Below are positions 1-12,030 of a stretch of 64,000 nucleotides of DNA, piece by piece. The DNA comes from Lolium rigidum (Eukaryota; Streptophyta; Magnoliopsida; Poales; Poaceae), in assembly GCF_022539505.1 (NCBI RefSeq), contig NC_061510.1, forward strand, positions 270,887,687 through 270,951,686, written 5' to 3'. The notes under the pieces are model-generated. The model did no database searches, was not told the origin of the DNA, and worked only from the letters and a program-made list of their open reading frames with translations. The position numbers and the translations under genes are program-made. Position 1 is the first letter of the stretch, and every line of letters starts with the position of its first letter.

Positions 1-1645
1 TATCTTGACTCGTTGGAGTTGTTGTTGTAATATATCTGTATCTTGTGGGCTCTATTGTAATCCTGTTGTAATATTACCGCTCGTGTTAATTCCTCTGGCA
101 TCACGTGAGTGACTCGTCGCGCACGTCGTGTCGGAGGGCGTCTCTGAATCGATATCGTGCGGATTTCGGCGGGATCGCTGGAATCCTCATGGTACCGGTT
201 CCGGGGCGTCACATCATGTCATTAAGTTCATTTGCTATAAGTTTTCGATACATAGTTACCTAGTCCTTTCGACCATGAGATCATGTAAATCACTTATGCC
301 GGAAGGGTACTTTGATTACATCAAACGCCACTGCGTAAATGGGTGGTTATAAAGGTGGGATTAGGTATCCGGAAAGTATGAGCTTGAGGCATATGGATCA
401 ACAGAGGGATTTGTCCATCCCGATGACGGATAGATATACTCTGGGCCCTCTCGGTGGAATGTCGTCTAAATGGCTTCCAAGCATATGAATAGTTCATAAG
501 AGACCACATACCACGGTACGAGTAAAGAGTACTTGTCAGGAGACGAGGTAGAACAAGGTATCGAGATACCGATGATCAAACCTCGGACAAGTAATATATC
601 GCGAGACAAAGGGAATCGGTATCGTATGTAAATGGTTTAATAGATCACTAAGTCATCGTTGAATATGTGGGAGCCATTATGGATCTCCAGATCCCGCTAT
701 TGGTTATTGGTCGGAGAGAAGTCTCAATCATGTCTGCACATTCTCGAACCGTAGGGTGACACACTTAAGGTTGCGATGTTGCTAGGGGTAGTTTCGGGAT
801 TAAATAAATAGTTTTGGAGAGTTACGGAATTGTTCCGGGAAGATTATTAATGATTTATTAATTAATTGAATTAGTAAATATTAATATTAATTTATTTAAT
901 AGAAATAAATGTGGGACTAAAAGTAGTCTACAAAATATTTTGCTATGTGTTAATTAAGTAACACGTATAAACAAACTATTATGTAAAGGCAAAAGGAAAG
1001 AAAAAAAAAGGGAAAGGGAATCGGGTGGCCGGCCAGGGAACAAGTCCCTGGGCCGTACGGCCAAATACAACCAAGAAGGAAAGCCAATATTTGGCCGATG
1101 CGATCGGTAGCCAAGTTGGCTGATTGGGCAAGTAATTGTTTTGCTTGGTTTGCACGTTTGGCTGTCCTGGCCAGCTATAAAAGAAGCACACGCCCGGCGC
1201 AAAATATTAGATTTTTGTTTCGCGGTCGTTTGCTCCGTTTGCTTCACCTTTTGCCTAGTTTTTTCCACCCACGCGAATAGGCGAAGCTCTATCCGCGCAA
1301 ACTCTCCACCACCACCACGCCGTCGTGCTGCTGGACTAGATCCTATCTACCACATCCCCCCGCTTGCTGGAACAAGGAGGAGGTGTCTTCATCAAGTTGT
1401 ACGTGTGACCGAGTACGGAGGTGCTGCCCGATCGTGGCACCGTGATCAAGATCTTCTACGCGCTTTTGCAAGCGGCAAGTGATCGTCTACCGCAGCAATA
1501 AGAGCCTACTCTTATAGGCTTTGGAAATCTTCAAGGGTTAGTCTCGTTCATCCCCTCGTTGCTCCCATCTTCTAGATTGCATCTTGGCTTGGATTGCGTT
1601 CTCGCGCTAGGAAATTTTTTGTTTTCTATGCAACGAATCCCTACA
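1..1645 (+). mobile_element. 3' end of an LTR retrotransposon (LTR ends TACA at 1645)
   Basis: Non-coding LTR-type sequence. A plus-strand TATA box (TATAAAAG, 1176-1183) lies about 470 bp before the end, and the sequence stops at ...CCCTACA (1645), where Gypsy pol begins abruptly. Phrases at 220-780 resemble LTRs of Triticeae Angela/BARE-type elements (recall, not a search). There is no primer-binding site after 1645, so this is a 3' or solo LTR. The five bases after it (GAAAG) are not seen as a target duplication on the left, so the left boundary is probably outside the window. Bases 1-210 end in GGGGCGTCACA and could belong to another LTR. ORFs inside are short and unsupported. Confidence 0.55.
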
Positions 1646-3948
1646 GAAAGAACTCCAATGTCTCATCGGCAAAGTCAACTTCGTCCGACGGTTCATCTCC
1701 AATCTGTCAAGACGAATCGAGCCGTTCATGGCATTGGTGAAAATCAAATCTGATGACGAGTTTCACTGGGGGCAGAGCAGCAGCGAGCGTTTGACGAGAT
1801 TAAACAGTATCTAACGACGCCGCCTGTGTTAGTTCCACCTCAGCAAGACAGACCATTCTATATTTACTTATCAGTGGCTGACACTTCCATCGCCTCAGTG
1901 GTGGTGCAAGTCTATGATGGTCTGGAGAGAGTCGCTTTCTACCTCAGCAGAAGGATGTTGGATGCAGAAACTAGGTACCCTGAGATCGAGAAGTTGTGCC
2001 TCTGCCTATTTTTTACCTGCACCAAGCTCCGCCACGTCTTTCTGACGGCAGAAATCGTCATCATATGCAAATCAGACGTCATCAAACACATGTTGTCGGC
2101 TCCTGTGTTGAAAGGCCGACTCGGTAAGTGGATGTTTGCACTATCGGAATTTGATCTCCGGTATCAACCTGCGAAAGCAGTCAAAGGACAGGCGTTGGCC
2201 GATCTTATTGCTGAACGAATCAACACTGACATAGCAGTACTATCTGTACGTGCATGGGCCATGTTCTTCGATGGATCGGCTTGTGATGATGGTTGTGGCA
2301 TCGGCATTCTACTCGTGTCGCCTCGGGGGGCAACATATTCCTTCTCCATCAGGTTATCTACCCCTTGCACCAATAATGTCACTGAGTATGAAGCAATACG
2401 CAAGGGAATGGAGTTGCTTTTGGAAGCCGGGGCAGAAGCTATGGAACTTTTTGGAGATTCAAAATTGGTGATTTCCCAGCTCACGGAGGAATACAAGTGC
2501 GAGAGTGAGTCACTCTTCCCATTATGGATGCAATGCCGTGAGCTGATGGCACAATTTAGGTACATAAACTTTAATTGGATCCCAAGGTCACAGAATATCG
2601 AGGCGAACGATCTCTCACAGATGGCGTCAGGCTACAAGGACATAGTAGATGGAGCCGATGTCCAGGTGCAGTTCATGGAACCGGATGATTGGAGAGCCGA
2701 TATCTTCAATTACTTGAAAGATTCGGCTCGGGGGGCACCTAAACGGATAAGGTACAAGGCCATGAAGTATGTCCTTATTGGAGATGACATGTTCTACAGG
2801 GCTTTGGAAGGATTACTTCTCAGATGTTTGGGGCCAGCCGAGTCAAATCGGCTCTTACACGAGGTACACGAGGGTGCCTGTGGAACTCATCAATCGGCTC
2901 ATAAGATGAAATGGTTGATCAGGCGATCGGGGTTTTATTGGCCTACCATGCTTGAGGACTGTTTTAATTACTATAAAGGGTGTCAAGCATGTCAGAAGTT
3001 TGGGAAAATTCAGATGGCACCTGCATCAGCAATGAACCCCATCATCAAGCCTTGGCCGTTTCGAGGCTGGGGTATGGATATGATCGGAAAAATCAATCCT
3101 CCATCGAGCAAAGGCCATGTGTGGATTTTGGCCATCACAGATTATTTTACTAAATGGGTGGAGGCCGTTCCTATGAAGTCAGTAGCATCGGCCGATGTTA
3201 TCAATTTTGTGAAGGAGCATGTCATTCACAGGTTTGGGATTCCCCGACTATCACGACCGATGGAGGTTCGGTTTTCGTTTCTCGCGAGTTTAGAGAGTTC
3301 TGCGAGGACATGGGAATTAAGTTGATCCGATCGTCCCCATACTATGCTCAAGCAAATGGGCAAGCTGAAGCGTCCAACCAGAGCCTTATCAAGCTGATTA
3401 AGAGGAAAGTCGACGAGCACCCTAGACGTTGGCACGAGGTTTTGTCAGAGGATTTGTGGGCTTATCGCATGTCATGTCATGGAGCGATAAAAACCTCGCC
3501 ATACCATCTGGTCTATGGACAAGAAGCCGTGTTGCCCTGGGAGATCACGGCTGGGTCGAGACGTGTTACGTTTCAGAATGACTTAACAACTGAAGAATAT
3601 GCAGCCCTGATGAGTGATAGCATCGAGGATCTGACGGAACTTAGACTTTGGTCGCTTGAGAAAATTAAGGAGAATAAGGCCAAGGTAGCTCGTGCGTATA
3701 ATAAGAAGGTAAAGCCAAAGGAGTTCCACGTTGGTGATCTGGTATGGGAAGTTGTATTGCCATTGGGGACTAAGGACAAAGTGTATGGTAAATGGTCTCC
3801 AAATTGGCACGGGCCGTACAGGGTCGACCAGGTTTTAAAGGGTAATGCATACATGCTCGAGGAGCTGAGAGGTGTGAAGTTCCCAGTGGCTGTCAATGGT
3901 CAGCATCTCAAGAAATATTTCCCGAGTATGTGGGATGATGGACAGTAA
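1646..3948 (+). pseudogene. G1 pol remnant: end of RT, RNase H, second RNase H, integrase
   Basis: Open reading runs from the RT/connection end (about 1655) through a Ty3-type RNase H (ending near 2210 with QALADLIAE), a second RNase H-like domain (about 2245-2630; FFDGSACDDG, TEYEA, ELFGDSKLV) and integrase. Integrase has an HHCC finger (2860-2995; HEVHEG...CQACQK) and the DDE core: D at about 3140 (ITDYFTKWVE), D at about 3255 (TTDGG), E at about 3368 (ANGQAEASNQ). The C-terminal part (VGDLVW, WHGPYRV) ends with a stop at 3946-3948. A one-base loss near 3240-3250 breaks the frame between the first and second catalytic Asp. There is no N-terminal half, so the copy is inactive. Confidence 0.88.
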
Positions 3949-4321
3949 AATATGGGGGCCGATACATGAAATCGGCCAGTAAAAATTTTTTATGCAAAGC
4001 ACAGCCGATGCACTGACATCGACTTTAGAACTAAAAAGCCGATGCGTAGCCATCGACTATAGAGGAACAACTGTCACAAGCAAGGATCAGGTCACCATTT
4101 GAATTTTGGGGCTGGCCTTGCTGGCGTTTTTGGTACAGACCGATGCGTTGCCATCGGCTCTTTGAGCATTGATTTATTTGGATAATCGGAATAATCAAGC
4201 ATGGAATCCTTCTTCATTGATTAAAAGGGGATTTTTTACAGAGAAGAGCCGATTGCTCAGGAAAGGAAGAACAAAAGAAAAGCAGATTGCTACTACTAGT
4301 CCTATGCTAGTAGTCCCTAAT
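3949..4321. other. G1 3' untranslated region with GCCGATG / CATCGGC repeats
   Basis: No gene. GCCGATG and its inverse CATCGGC/CATCGAC recur (3958, 4005, 4039, 4140-4158), giving short imperfect hairpins. This lies between integrase and the end of the antisense ORF. Confidence 0.5.
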
Positions 4322-4825
4322 CTAAGGGCCGTCGCTGCCCTCGTCGTCGCCGTCGTAGCCGCCGTCGGCGTTGCTGCTGGCGAGCTCCTCGTCGCTGCTG
4401 CCGTAGCCCTCGGCAGGGGCTTCGTCCTCCTCATCGTCGTCGTCGTCGTCATCCGACCCGGCGCGGAAGCGCTTTGTCGGCGGGTACTCGTCGGAGGAGG
4501 TGTCGTCCTCCTCTTCCTCCTCTTCGTCGTAGGAGGTGAAGTCACCCCAGGAGGAGAGGTCGTCCTCACTCTCCGCCTCCAGTTCCCCGTCGACGAGGAA
4601 CCGGAGGTCGTCCTCCCCGTCGGTCAGGGGCAAATCATCATCTGACCCGACGACGGCCAGGGGTGGGCCATCTGGCACGAAGTCGAAGTCCCAGTCCCTT
4701 TCATCCCAATGCTCGGGAGCGTGCCTATTGTACGCCTCCATCTGATTGTACTCTAGCATCGGCTCGCTCGAGGAAGAGGACTGGAAGGAGAGAGCCGATG
4801 AAGCAGAGGAGGAGGAAGAGTCCAT
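4322..4825 (-). CDS. Antisense acidic ORF of G1 (167 aa)
   Basis: An intact minus-strand ORF between pol and the 3' LTR, opposite in direction to pol. The protein opens with a Ser-rich stretch (MDSSSSSAS), has an aromatic/charged patch (residues about 28-50) and then long Asp/Glu runs around a basic patch PPTKRFRAG. No catalytic motif is seen. Its position matches the additional antisense ORFs known from Tat-lineage elements, and its acidic C-terminus recalls the acidic tails of the larger antisense genes of G2n and G2. Upstream on the minus strand are AT-rich TATA-like stretches (about 4895-4915). It may be a short form or a remnant of the larger type. The plus-strand reading of the same bases is a low-complexity shadow. 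Confidence 0.6.
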   Translation of the reverse strand: MDSSSSSASSALSFQSSSSSEPMLEYNQMEAYNRHAPEHWDERDWDFDFVPDGPPLAVVGSDDDLPLTDGEDDLRFLVDGELEAESEDDLSSWGDFTSYDEEEEEEDDTSSDEYPPTKRFRAGSDDDDDDDEEDEAPAEGYGSSDEELASSNADGGYDGDDEGSDGP

Positions 4826-5103
4826 GGTGCAGAGGAGGGCTTTTCGATGGCTAGTACGGAGCAGGGGGATGAAGGAGTGAACTGATCGACGCGGTTAAAT
4901 AAAGGGGATATAGTGGAGATTTAATGCTGCGGCGATTTCCGAGGACATGGTGCCAAAACTGTCAAATCGTGCAGAGAAGCTGAGAAGGCAAGGCATCATG
5001 ATGAAAGGATACTGCGACGTTCTGCTCTGCCACGACATGACCCTACGAAGAAGAAAAAACAGAGTGGTTTTGAAATTATCATTGCCAAAACCAGGGGGGC
5101 ATG
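4826..5103. other. G1 upstream region of the antisense ORF and polypurine tract
   Basis: Non-coding. It holds the putative minus-strand promoter and leader of the antisense ORF, and ends in a polypurine tract (CCAGGGGGGCATG, 5091-5103) immediately before the LTR start. Confidence 0.6.
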
Positions 5104-6259
5104 TGTTATCACCGGAATTTAGCCAGAGCAGGAGACGGGCCGTGATCGAAGATGGGCTTAGAGGACATGCGTATAAAGTGTCTCTGAATCGGCCTTATGT
5201 GAAAGTTTGGGCTAGATTGCCCGTGTATTTGTATATTATGGTAGATTTAGAATTAAGAGATAAAGTTTAGTCGTACACATCTAGGTTTATTACTAAGATA
5301 GAAAGTCCACGGACTATAAATATGTACCTAGGGTTATTGAGAAAGGAGGACGATCACGTTCACGACAAACCAATCTAGGCGCATCGCCACCCCTTGTTTC
5401 GAGGGTTTCTCCCGGGTAAGCAACATGCTGCCTAGATCGCATCTTGCGATCTAGGCAGTATTAGATTATTCGCTGTTGGTGTTGCTCGTGTTGAAGCCTT
5501 TTTGATGGCGAGCAATACCCTTATCGTGGATGTTTTGGGGTTGACGTCGATACTTTCATGATATGCTTGCTTAGCTATGCTACCCCTCAATATCTGGCTG
5601 CCCTTACACCTATCTTAGGTGTAAGGGCAGCATCTTGCTTGTTCTTTGTTTAGTAGATCCGATCCGTTATAGTTGTTCCTTGTACTTCAAGGATTGGTTT
5701 GATATCCGTATGGTTAGGCCTTACAAACGGGTTGAACGATCCGGTAGCGCGTAAGATATGGTTTACTAAACCCTAGAGGGATTGTTCTGGGGATCAACTT
5801 CATGTTGGTTTTTAGGCCTCTTTAGGACTGGTTTTCCATCATCTTACGTATCTGCTAGGCTCAACTACGCGTAGGATGTTCCGGTTATGCGGTGAAAACC
5901 CTAGATTGTCGTAGATTGGTTTAACTTATATTGATAAAGCAGGATCCCCATGTCATCGTAAATCCAACGTGAACCATGGGGCAATCAGCTCTTTGAGCCG
6001 ATCCACAGGGCAACCTAAGAGCCGATCGGGGCTCGTATTTAATGTTTACGTGTTTGCCATGCAGGAAACTAATCGAAGCAATCCATCACCTTCCTGACCA
6101 GGTATAGGTCAGGTGGCACGCCCTCGCACCAGCTTGGACGTGCGTGCCGGAGCATTGCGGGCCGTCGCCTGAGGGACCAGGGCCCACCAGCAGTCCCGGG
6201 AGCCTCCCGGCTCTCCGTGTTGCCCGTCGCTGCTCGCCGGTGGGTTGTGGCAGGCAACA
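5104..6259 (+). repeat. 3' LTR of G1
   Basis: Begins TGTTATCACC directly after the purine tract and ends ...GGCAGGCAACA, so the ends are TGTT...AACA. A TATA-like ACTATAAATATG lies at 5314-5325. No second copy is in the window, consistent with 5' truncation. The right end is placed by the AACA terminus and is less certain than the left. Confidence 0.65.
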
Positions 6260-6949
6260 CTATCCATCTGCGCACGGTGATAGCAGGGGGATTTGGAGAG
6301 GTTGTCGACGTTGCTCGATTCGTGGTAATTCCTTCTTCCAGCGTGGTGGCCTTGCCCTGTTATGCAAAAGGACCTCCAACACTCATGTCTCTGTTGTTTC
6401 CATTGTGGTGAGGGAGGTGTGGAGGCAGCCACAAGGGGAGCTTGATGAGGCAGATGGGTTCGTGAGCTTACACGGCGGTGGATCTAGAGATGCGATGGCG
6501 CTCTTCATGGATGCTGTGCGGTCGCCAACGAGGCACCGTATCTTCTGGTGGAAGGGCCACCTTTATCATTCCTCCCGGCACTGAAGCCAAAAGGGAGGCA
6601 GTCCTGCTTCACGGTGAAGGTGATGGTGAGGTTCCATGGCGATCTTGCTGGCCCAAGTGGTGTCGTCCCCGGCGTTGGTAAGATTGGATTCGCCGAGGAG
6701 TAGTTGTCCAGAGTCCTATGTGCTTTACGCAAGGCCCTGCTTGTACTTTCTCTTTTCTAAGGGATCTTGATGCAAAATGTACGCGCATGCTTATCAATAG
6801 ATGATCTGGGTTCTTCTAGACCCTTTCCCTTGTTAAAAAAGATTTTTTTTAATATTTAGACATTTTAAAACATATTTTTTTTTTGAATGTTAGCAGGAGG
6901 AGAGCGCTGTTGAAAAGATGCCGCTTCAGTGTACATCGCGCCCTAGAGG
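6260..6949. other. Unassigned sequence between G1 and G2n
   Basis: No gene recognised. Short ORFs on both strands lack known motifs. Around 6740-6890 the sequence becomes a TTGTTAAAAAA/poly-T tract reminiscent of a LINE 3' end, but no RT or endonuclease is present to support that. Confidence 0.4.
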
Positions 6950-6954
6950 CCCAC

Positions 6955-7514
6955 TGTCGTTGCCTAATCGACGGTACCTCGGAGGAGGGATCCTCACGAG
7001 GGGGAGAAGAAGTAGGGGCCATAGGGCGGAGTGCACACGGGACGGTGGTACGCGAGTTACCCAGCTTCGGAACACCTGCACGATGACAGGGCCTACTCGC
7101 TGCTTGTCCGGAATTATCCGGGCGCTTTCGCGTTGTTACAATGAGTTGTGGTTGTGCCTCTAGGGCTCCCGGGATCCGGCTTATAAAGGCGCACGGATCT
7201 AGGGTTTACATGGAGAGTCCTAGCCGGATTACGGATAGCCTAACTACGGTACAATATCTTGCCGTGCACGTCACGGATCCGCCTTCCATATACGTCGTAC
7301 CGGATCCGGGTTCCTCCCGAGCCTCCATGGATCCGGGTTACTCCTAATATCGGTACGGATCCGGCTTACTGATCCTGGGCTGGACTTCTTCCTTCATGAT
7401 CAACAGCAACTGGGCTGCCCGATGGGCCACATGCCTCATCACCATCTGTGGGCCACCCGGGCTTGCCGGATCTAGGCACTGTCGATGGTACACCCATGAA
7501 GTATACCCACAACA
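6955..7514 (-). repeat. 3' LTR of G2n (minus orientation)
   Basis: 560 bp. On the minus strand it reads TGTTGTGGGTATAC...CAACGACA. It differs from the copy at 12112-12672 by roughly ten substitutions or small indels (by eye), several clustered near 7405-7420. Confidence 0.92.
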
Positions 7515-8274
7515 GAAGCCCCCAGAGTTCTCCGAGTTTCACCTGCAGTTTCCGCCTTGCTGGTTCATCACGATCTCCGGCAAACGTTGGTAACGCGGAG
7601 AAACTTGAAGAGCTCCAACTTCACATTTTCTTCTTTCCCCAACTATTAGTCGGAAAATGCTCTCACCCTGCGGGACTTCATCCATCGACATTCCAAAGAA
7701 TATTTCCGGGTTACTCCCTGCTCGCGAATGAGAACTAACTTATCCTCACGCAATTACCCGGAATCTTAAAAGACTCAAACGGTTCCGCCAATTCTGGCGC
7801 CATTTTCGCGCGATCTCTGCGGTAACTTATCTCTAGCCATTTTTACTGTTAGGGTTTGGGACACGTGTCGCGCATCCACGGTGCGACGCTTGCATTCCGA
7901 CCACAGGATGCAGAGCACGAATCTTATCCCCTCAGCCTATAAATATCCGCCGTCGAGGCCCTTACCATCATTCACCCCCCTTCTCACCTCTCTGCCGAGC
8001 GCCGCCCGTGAGCTCTTCCTCCGCCGTGCCGGAACCTGCCGGAATAGTCGCCGGAGCATCACCGGAGCGAATCCACCACCGCAGTGTTCTTCGTGTTCTT
8101 AACTCCGGCGAGCCACCGCGCGGAAAACTCGTCGCCGGCGACTCCGACCACCGCATACACCATTACAGTAAGTCTCTGAGCTTCACTTTCGCGCCGTAGT
8201 CGGTAGGGGTGAACTTGGGGAAGACAATGTGGGATCCGACTAAAGTAAGTTTCCGCCAAACCCTTTTTCTTCAG
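7515..8274 (+). promoter_or_regulatory. Promoter and leader of the G2n antisense gene, with the element's PPT
   Basis: 7515-7527 is the minus-strand polypurine tract. On the plus strand a TATA box (TATAAATA, 7938-7945) precedes a pyrimidine-rich leader. A good splice donor (GTAAGT, 8168) and an acceptor (TTCTTCAG, ending 8274) immediately before the first ATG indicate a leader intron. The antisense gene thus appears to have its own promoter, separate from the LTR. Confidence 0.7.
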
Positions 8275-11200
8275 ATGTCTTCAACGACTCCGCCTCCGAC
8301 CTCGGAACCAATCATGGCGACCCCAATCTCCTCCGCCCCTCCTCCCTTCGTTCCAGTCAGGCTGGATCCTTCAAAGGATTCCGGCAAGGAGGCTGAGGGG
8401 ACCTCTGCTCACCCGGAAAAAGCCTCCGGGGCGGGTCAAACGGAGCACCAGGCGGAAGAGGTCACAAAGAAGTCGAAAGCTCGGAAGCGAGATTCTGAAG
8501 CTAAAGGAAAATGGTGGCCCTGTACCACCACCGAGATGGAGCTGAAGAACCTCGAGTCGGAGGGCTTTCTGCAACCCGGAAGCTGGAGGTCAGTTCCAAA
8601 TGAACTAGCTCCGGTTCCGAGGGACGACGAGATGGTGCTGACGAAGGCGCTGGTGGAGCGCGGATTTTCATTTCCGCCTTCGGACTTCTTCCTGGAGATT
8701 CTGAAGACGTATGGACTCCAACCCCACAACATATCTCCAAACAGCGTGCTTGCCATCAGCAACCACGTCACCCTCTGCGAAGGCCATCTCCGGGTAACCC
8801 CCGAGATCTCTCTGTTCCAATACTTTTTCTCTGTCAAGAAGGAGAGGATCCGGCAATCCGCCGAACTCGCTACATGCGGATCCATCACCTTTATGATCCG
8901 CCCGGGCCGCGTCTACCCCCCACCGACCGCCACGAATCCGCGAGGTACTGGTCCGGGGGTTTCTTCTATCTGAAGGACGTCTCCGACCCCGCGAGTGAAA
9001 AGAAACTTCCGCCTTTTAAGAACTGCCCCGCCACCGAGCTTCCGTCATGGACGCACTGCCCCCACTTCTCCGACTCGCCTCAACTGACCCGCGCTGTTAG
9101 GCGGATCTGCAAGCTCACGGAGGAGGGGCTGACGGGGAAGGATTTAACCCTTTCCTGGTTCACCAAGCGGATCCAGCCGCTGCAACACAGGGACCGCCTG
9201 ATGTTTGAATACACAGGGCGCGACGATCCAATGCGCGCCACCAAAGACAATCTCTCCGCCGACGCCATCGACAAGAGGATCCGGGTCCTCATCAAGATCT
9301 CACGTGATCTCCATGTTCACGTATGCAACAAAGACATCCACACGAATGGATCCGGAACCGCGGTACGTCGTCTTGACTTTGGTCTATTGTTGTTTCTTCA
9401 AACTTTTTTGTCTGTGTTTAACTTTGCATTAGCTCGAGGCGCTTGAGGAGAATGAACTCGGAACTCTCCTCCGAGTCCCATCCACCGGTAACGCGGATCC
9501 GGAAGCCGCATCGGAGGCGGAAGCTCCCGAGGCTTCCCGCCCCGCTAAGAGGAAAAAGCCGGCTCCTTCCAGCCCCCATGCAAAACGCGCCCGCGAAGTG
9601 CTCAGCATTGCGGCTACCCGGAAATTGGAGGCGGAAAAGAAGCGCCTCTCGCTGATTAATACCAGCAACAAGGGGCAGCCTGCCATCCAGCATTTCTTCA
9701 AACCTTCCGGGTAAACGTCTACTTCCGAGACCCAAGTTCTGATTTAACGCTCGCTCTTATACTTTTATGTTTTTCCTGAAGCTCCGGAAGCCAGCCCCCC
9801 AAGGCCCCAAGGGTCCTCAAGAAGAGAGCCAGGCCGTCTCCGGCTTCTTTTCCCATTACTCCTGAGGTTGAAGTTCCGCCCAAGGCTTCCTCCGCCACCA
9901 AGCCGGATCCAAAGGATATCATTGACATTGATGACCTTCCTGAAGATCCCGCTCATCATGGCGACTCCGCCAAGGGGACCTCCTCACCAATTCCTCCACC
10001 AGATCAGCCAAGCTCCGCTTTCGCGGGGCCCACTAGAGAAGAACAGGAGCAAAAGGCTAAGCTCCTCCAAGTTACCAACGCGACCCGAGTCAACCTCCAA
10101 CCAACTCCGTCCCTCCAAAAGCTTACGCTTGCACAACGTCACGCGGAAGTTTCCGCCATGCTGAACAAGGTATGGGGAAAACCGGAGGAGGAGGTGGGTT
10201 ATCTCGCCGAGCTGGAGGACAGCCTGAAGGAATTTTTCGCCAAGCACAAGGAAGTGCGGCAGGTAATACTAGCCCCCAAGCATTGGGTGATATAGTTCCG
10301 TGTAACGTGTATTATCCGATGCTTTCCCAGAATGTACTTTAGACGGAAATTTAAAATTTTTATACCTCAAAGACTGAATTCCTCGCTAGCCCCCAAGATT
10401 TTAAATATCCGGCTAACTCCCTGCTGCTTCGCAGACCACGCGGAAATTGCACGAAGATCTGCGCATTCACGTGCTAGAGCAGATCACGGAGATCGAGGGG
10501 CTGCGCCAGAACGCGGAAAACAGCCAAAAGGCTATCCAGCTGCTTGAGACCCGCCTTAAAGGTACGAGATCCGGGTCTTCACTTTTTGTGCTGTCATATT
10601 TGTTCAGGATGCATAATATGTGCAACTTTCTGCCTTCAGAAGAAACTGCCAAGCACTCCTCGTTCGATGAGCTTTCCGCCAAAGTCAAGGTGCTTGAGGC
10701 GGAGAACGAGTCCCTCAAAACCTTCATTAAAGAATCCTCTAGTAAGGAGACTGAAGCGAGGAAAGAGCTCTCCGAGAAGCATGCCCGCGACAAGGCGGAG
10801 CTGATTGACAAACTGGAGAAAAGCCAGGGCCGCGTGCTCTCCGTGATATCCAAGAACAGAGTTCTGGAGGAGGAGGCGGAGGCCATTGACAAACTTATCT
10901 TCCGTAAGCATTTTTCCGTGTCGTTGCGCCGTCCATCTTGTATGTTTTCCTCTCTAACGGAACTGAACCTCTCCACAGCAAGCCTTGGCTTTGAATGGTC
11001 AAAAGAGTCAAACCTTAAGAGGACGGAGGCATACGATGAAGCGCGGAGTTCCATCGACGCGCTATTTGAAGCTTGTCGCGGAATCGCCACTGCTTTGTCT
11101 CTGAAGAAGGCCAAAACCACAGTCATCGATACGATGACCAAACTTATGCGGCAGGTGCCGGACTTCATCAAGGACTGGCAAAAGTCTTCAGCACGCGGAG

Positions 11201-11556
11201 CCGCCTCCCTAGTCTTGGCCACCTGCAAGGCTCACTTCCCCTCGCTCAACCTGGCGGATATTGCACGCGGAGCCCCCAGGGATTCCGACATGGGCGCCCT
11301 CCTCGCGGAAACCGAAGGCTACGAGCAGCTGTTTGTCAGGCGAGTGGATCACTCGTTCTGGTATAACAAGCATGATCTGCCCGAAGGTTTTTCCGATGCA
11401 GAGGAAGAAGCAGGTGAGCCGGAGTATTACGGGGAAGGATCCGGGTCAAGCGGCGAGCATTCCGGAGGAAACTCTGGTGATGACTCCGAAGCCGGATCTG
11501 ATGACAGCGACGACGGCTCCACCTACCAGCAATCTGAAGAGGAGGACTCCGAATAG
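8275..11556 (+). CDS. Antisense multi-exon gene of G2n (PF04195-type transposon-associated protein), one frameshift
   Basis: Six coding exons with matching phases: 8275-9362, 9433-9710, 9782-10262, 10435-10561, 10640-10903, 10979-11556, each bounded by GT/AG. Start at 8275 right after a 3' splice site; stop at 11554-11556; about 938 codons. The N-terminal domain (from about residue 80) resembles the family annotated 'putative gypsy type transposon' (PF04195; by recall). Then come a Lys/Arg/Pro linker, DPKDIIDIDDLPED (exon 3), a coiled coil (exons 4-5), a C-terminal domain with HSFWYNKHDLPEGFSD, and an acidic tail. One base is missing in a C run near 8923, shifting the frame within exon 1; otherwise it reads open. 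The function of such proteins is unknown. Matching exons occur in G2 on its antisense strand (49082-49800, 62863-64000). The frameshift makes this copy probably non-functional unless it is a sequence error. Confidence 0.8.
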
Positions 11557-12030
11557 AGTTCCTGTTTTAAACAATGAAACAAGTTGCATCATTTTGGCCC
11601 CAGAGTGGGTTTGTAATAAGACTTAAATTCTTAAGTAGCTAGGAACAAAACGATTATGCATGGGGCGGAAACACTTATCCTGCTATCCGTTAATGTTATG
11701 TGCAAGTTTCGTTTTACGTCGGAAAGCAAGTGCTGACTTCGTTGTTTTCCGGCTTGCCCGCTTGACCTTCCGCGAGCCGGAAGACCTTAGCCGGAAACGC
11801 TCGCCAGCGGCGACGAAGCCCAATGGCAATCCGTCAATAACCGCGGAAACAAGCCCCCAAGCATAGGTGCCGGAAATCGCTACTAGGAATCCACGAGTTC
11901 GCAACAGACAACAACTTAATCAGAAAACTTAAGCTTACGTCCTAAAGGACGATTTTTGAAAATCACAACTTTTATACACGCCTAGGCGGAAAAATCCAGC
12001 TCTGCGGTTTTAGTCGGAAAACATACACGA
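11557..12030. other. G2n region between the antisense gene's stop and the pol scrap
   Basis: Non-coding. Its reverse complement matches 48605-48990 of G2 (sequence after integrase), including the palindromic CGTCCTTTAGGACG/CGTCCTAAAGGACG block (11938-11953). It contains a PPT-like AAGCCCCCAAG at 11853. It is probably the 3' UTR of the antisense gene. Confidence 0.65.

Larger units (their letters stand above)
1646..6259 (+). mobile_element. G1: 5'-truncated Ty3/Gypsy element, Tat-like
   Basis: Starts in mid reverse transcriptase at the junction with the upstream LTR and runs through two RNase H domains, integrase, an antisense ORF, a polypurine tract and a 3' LTR. Two successive RNase H domains plus an antisense ORF after integrase are known features of the Tat/Ogre/Retand lineage. 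Gag, protease, most of RT and the 5' LTR are absent from the window. Confidence 0.85.

Noticed and set aside
954..1482. Short ORFs on both strands in the left LTR
   Set aside because: They overlap the LTR promoter and R region; no conservation or motif.
1826..3948. Host gene with RNase H and integrase domains
   Set aside because: It is continuous with a Gypsy PPT and LTR, and carries a frameshift and a 5' truncation.
4169..4745. Plus-strand ORFs opposite the G1 acidic ORF (Val/Leu/Ala-rich)
   Set aside because: They are the complement of Asp/Glu codon runs (GTC/GTC repeats); no start context or domain.
6260..6954. Possible LINE 3' end (poly-A-like tail near 6830-6890)
   Set aside because: No reverse transcriptase or endonuclease coding, and no target duplication found.
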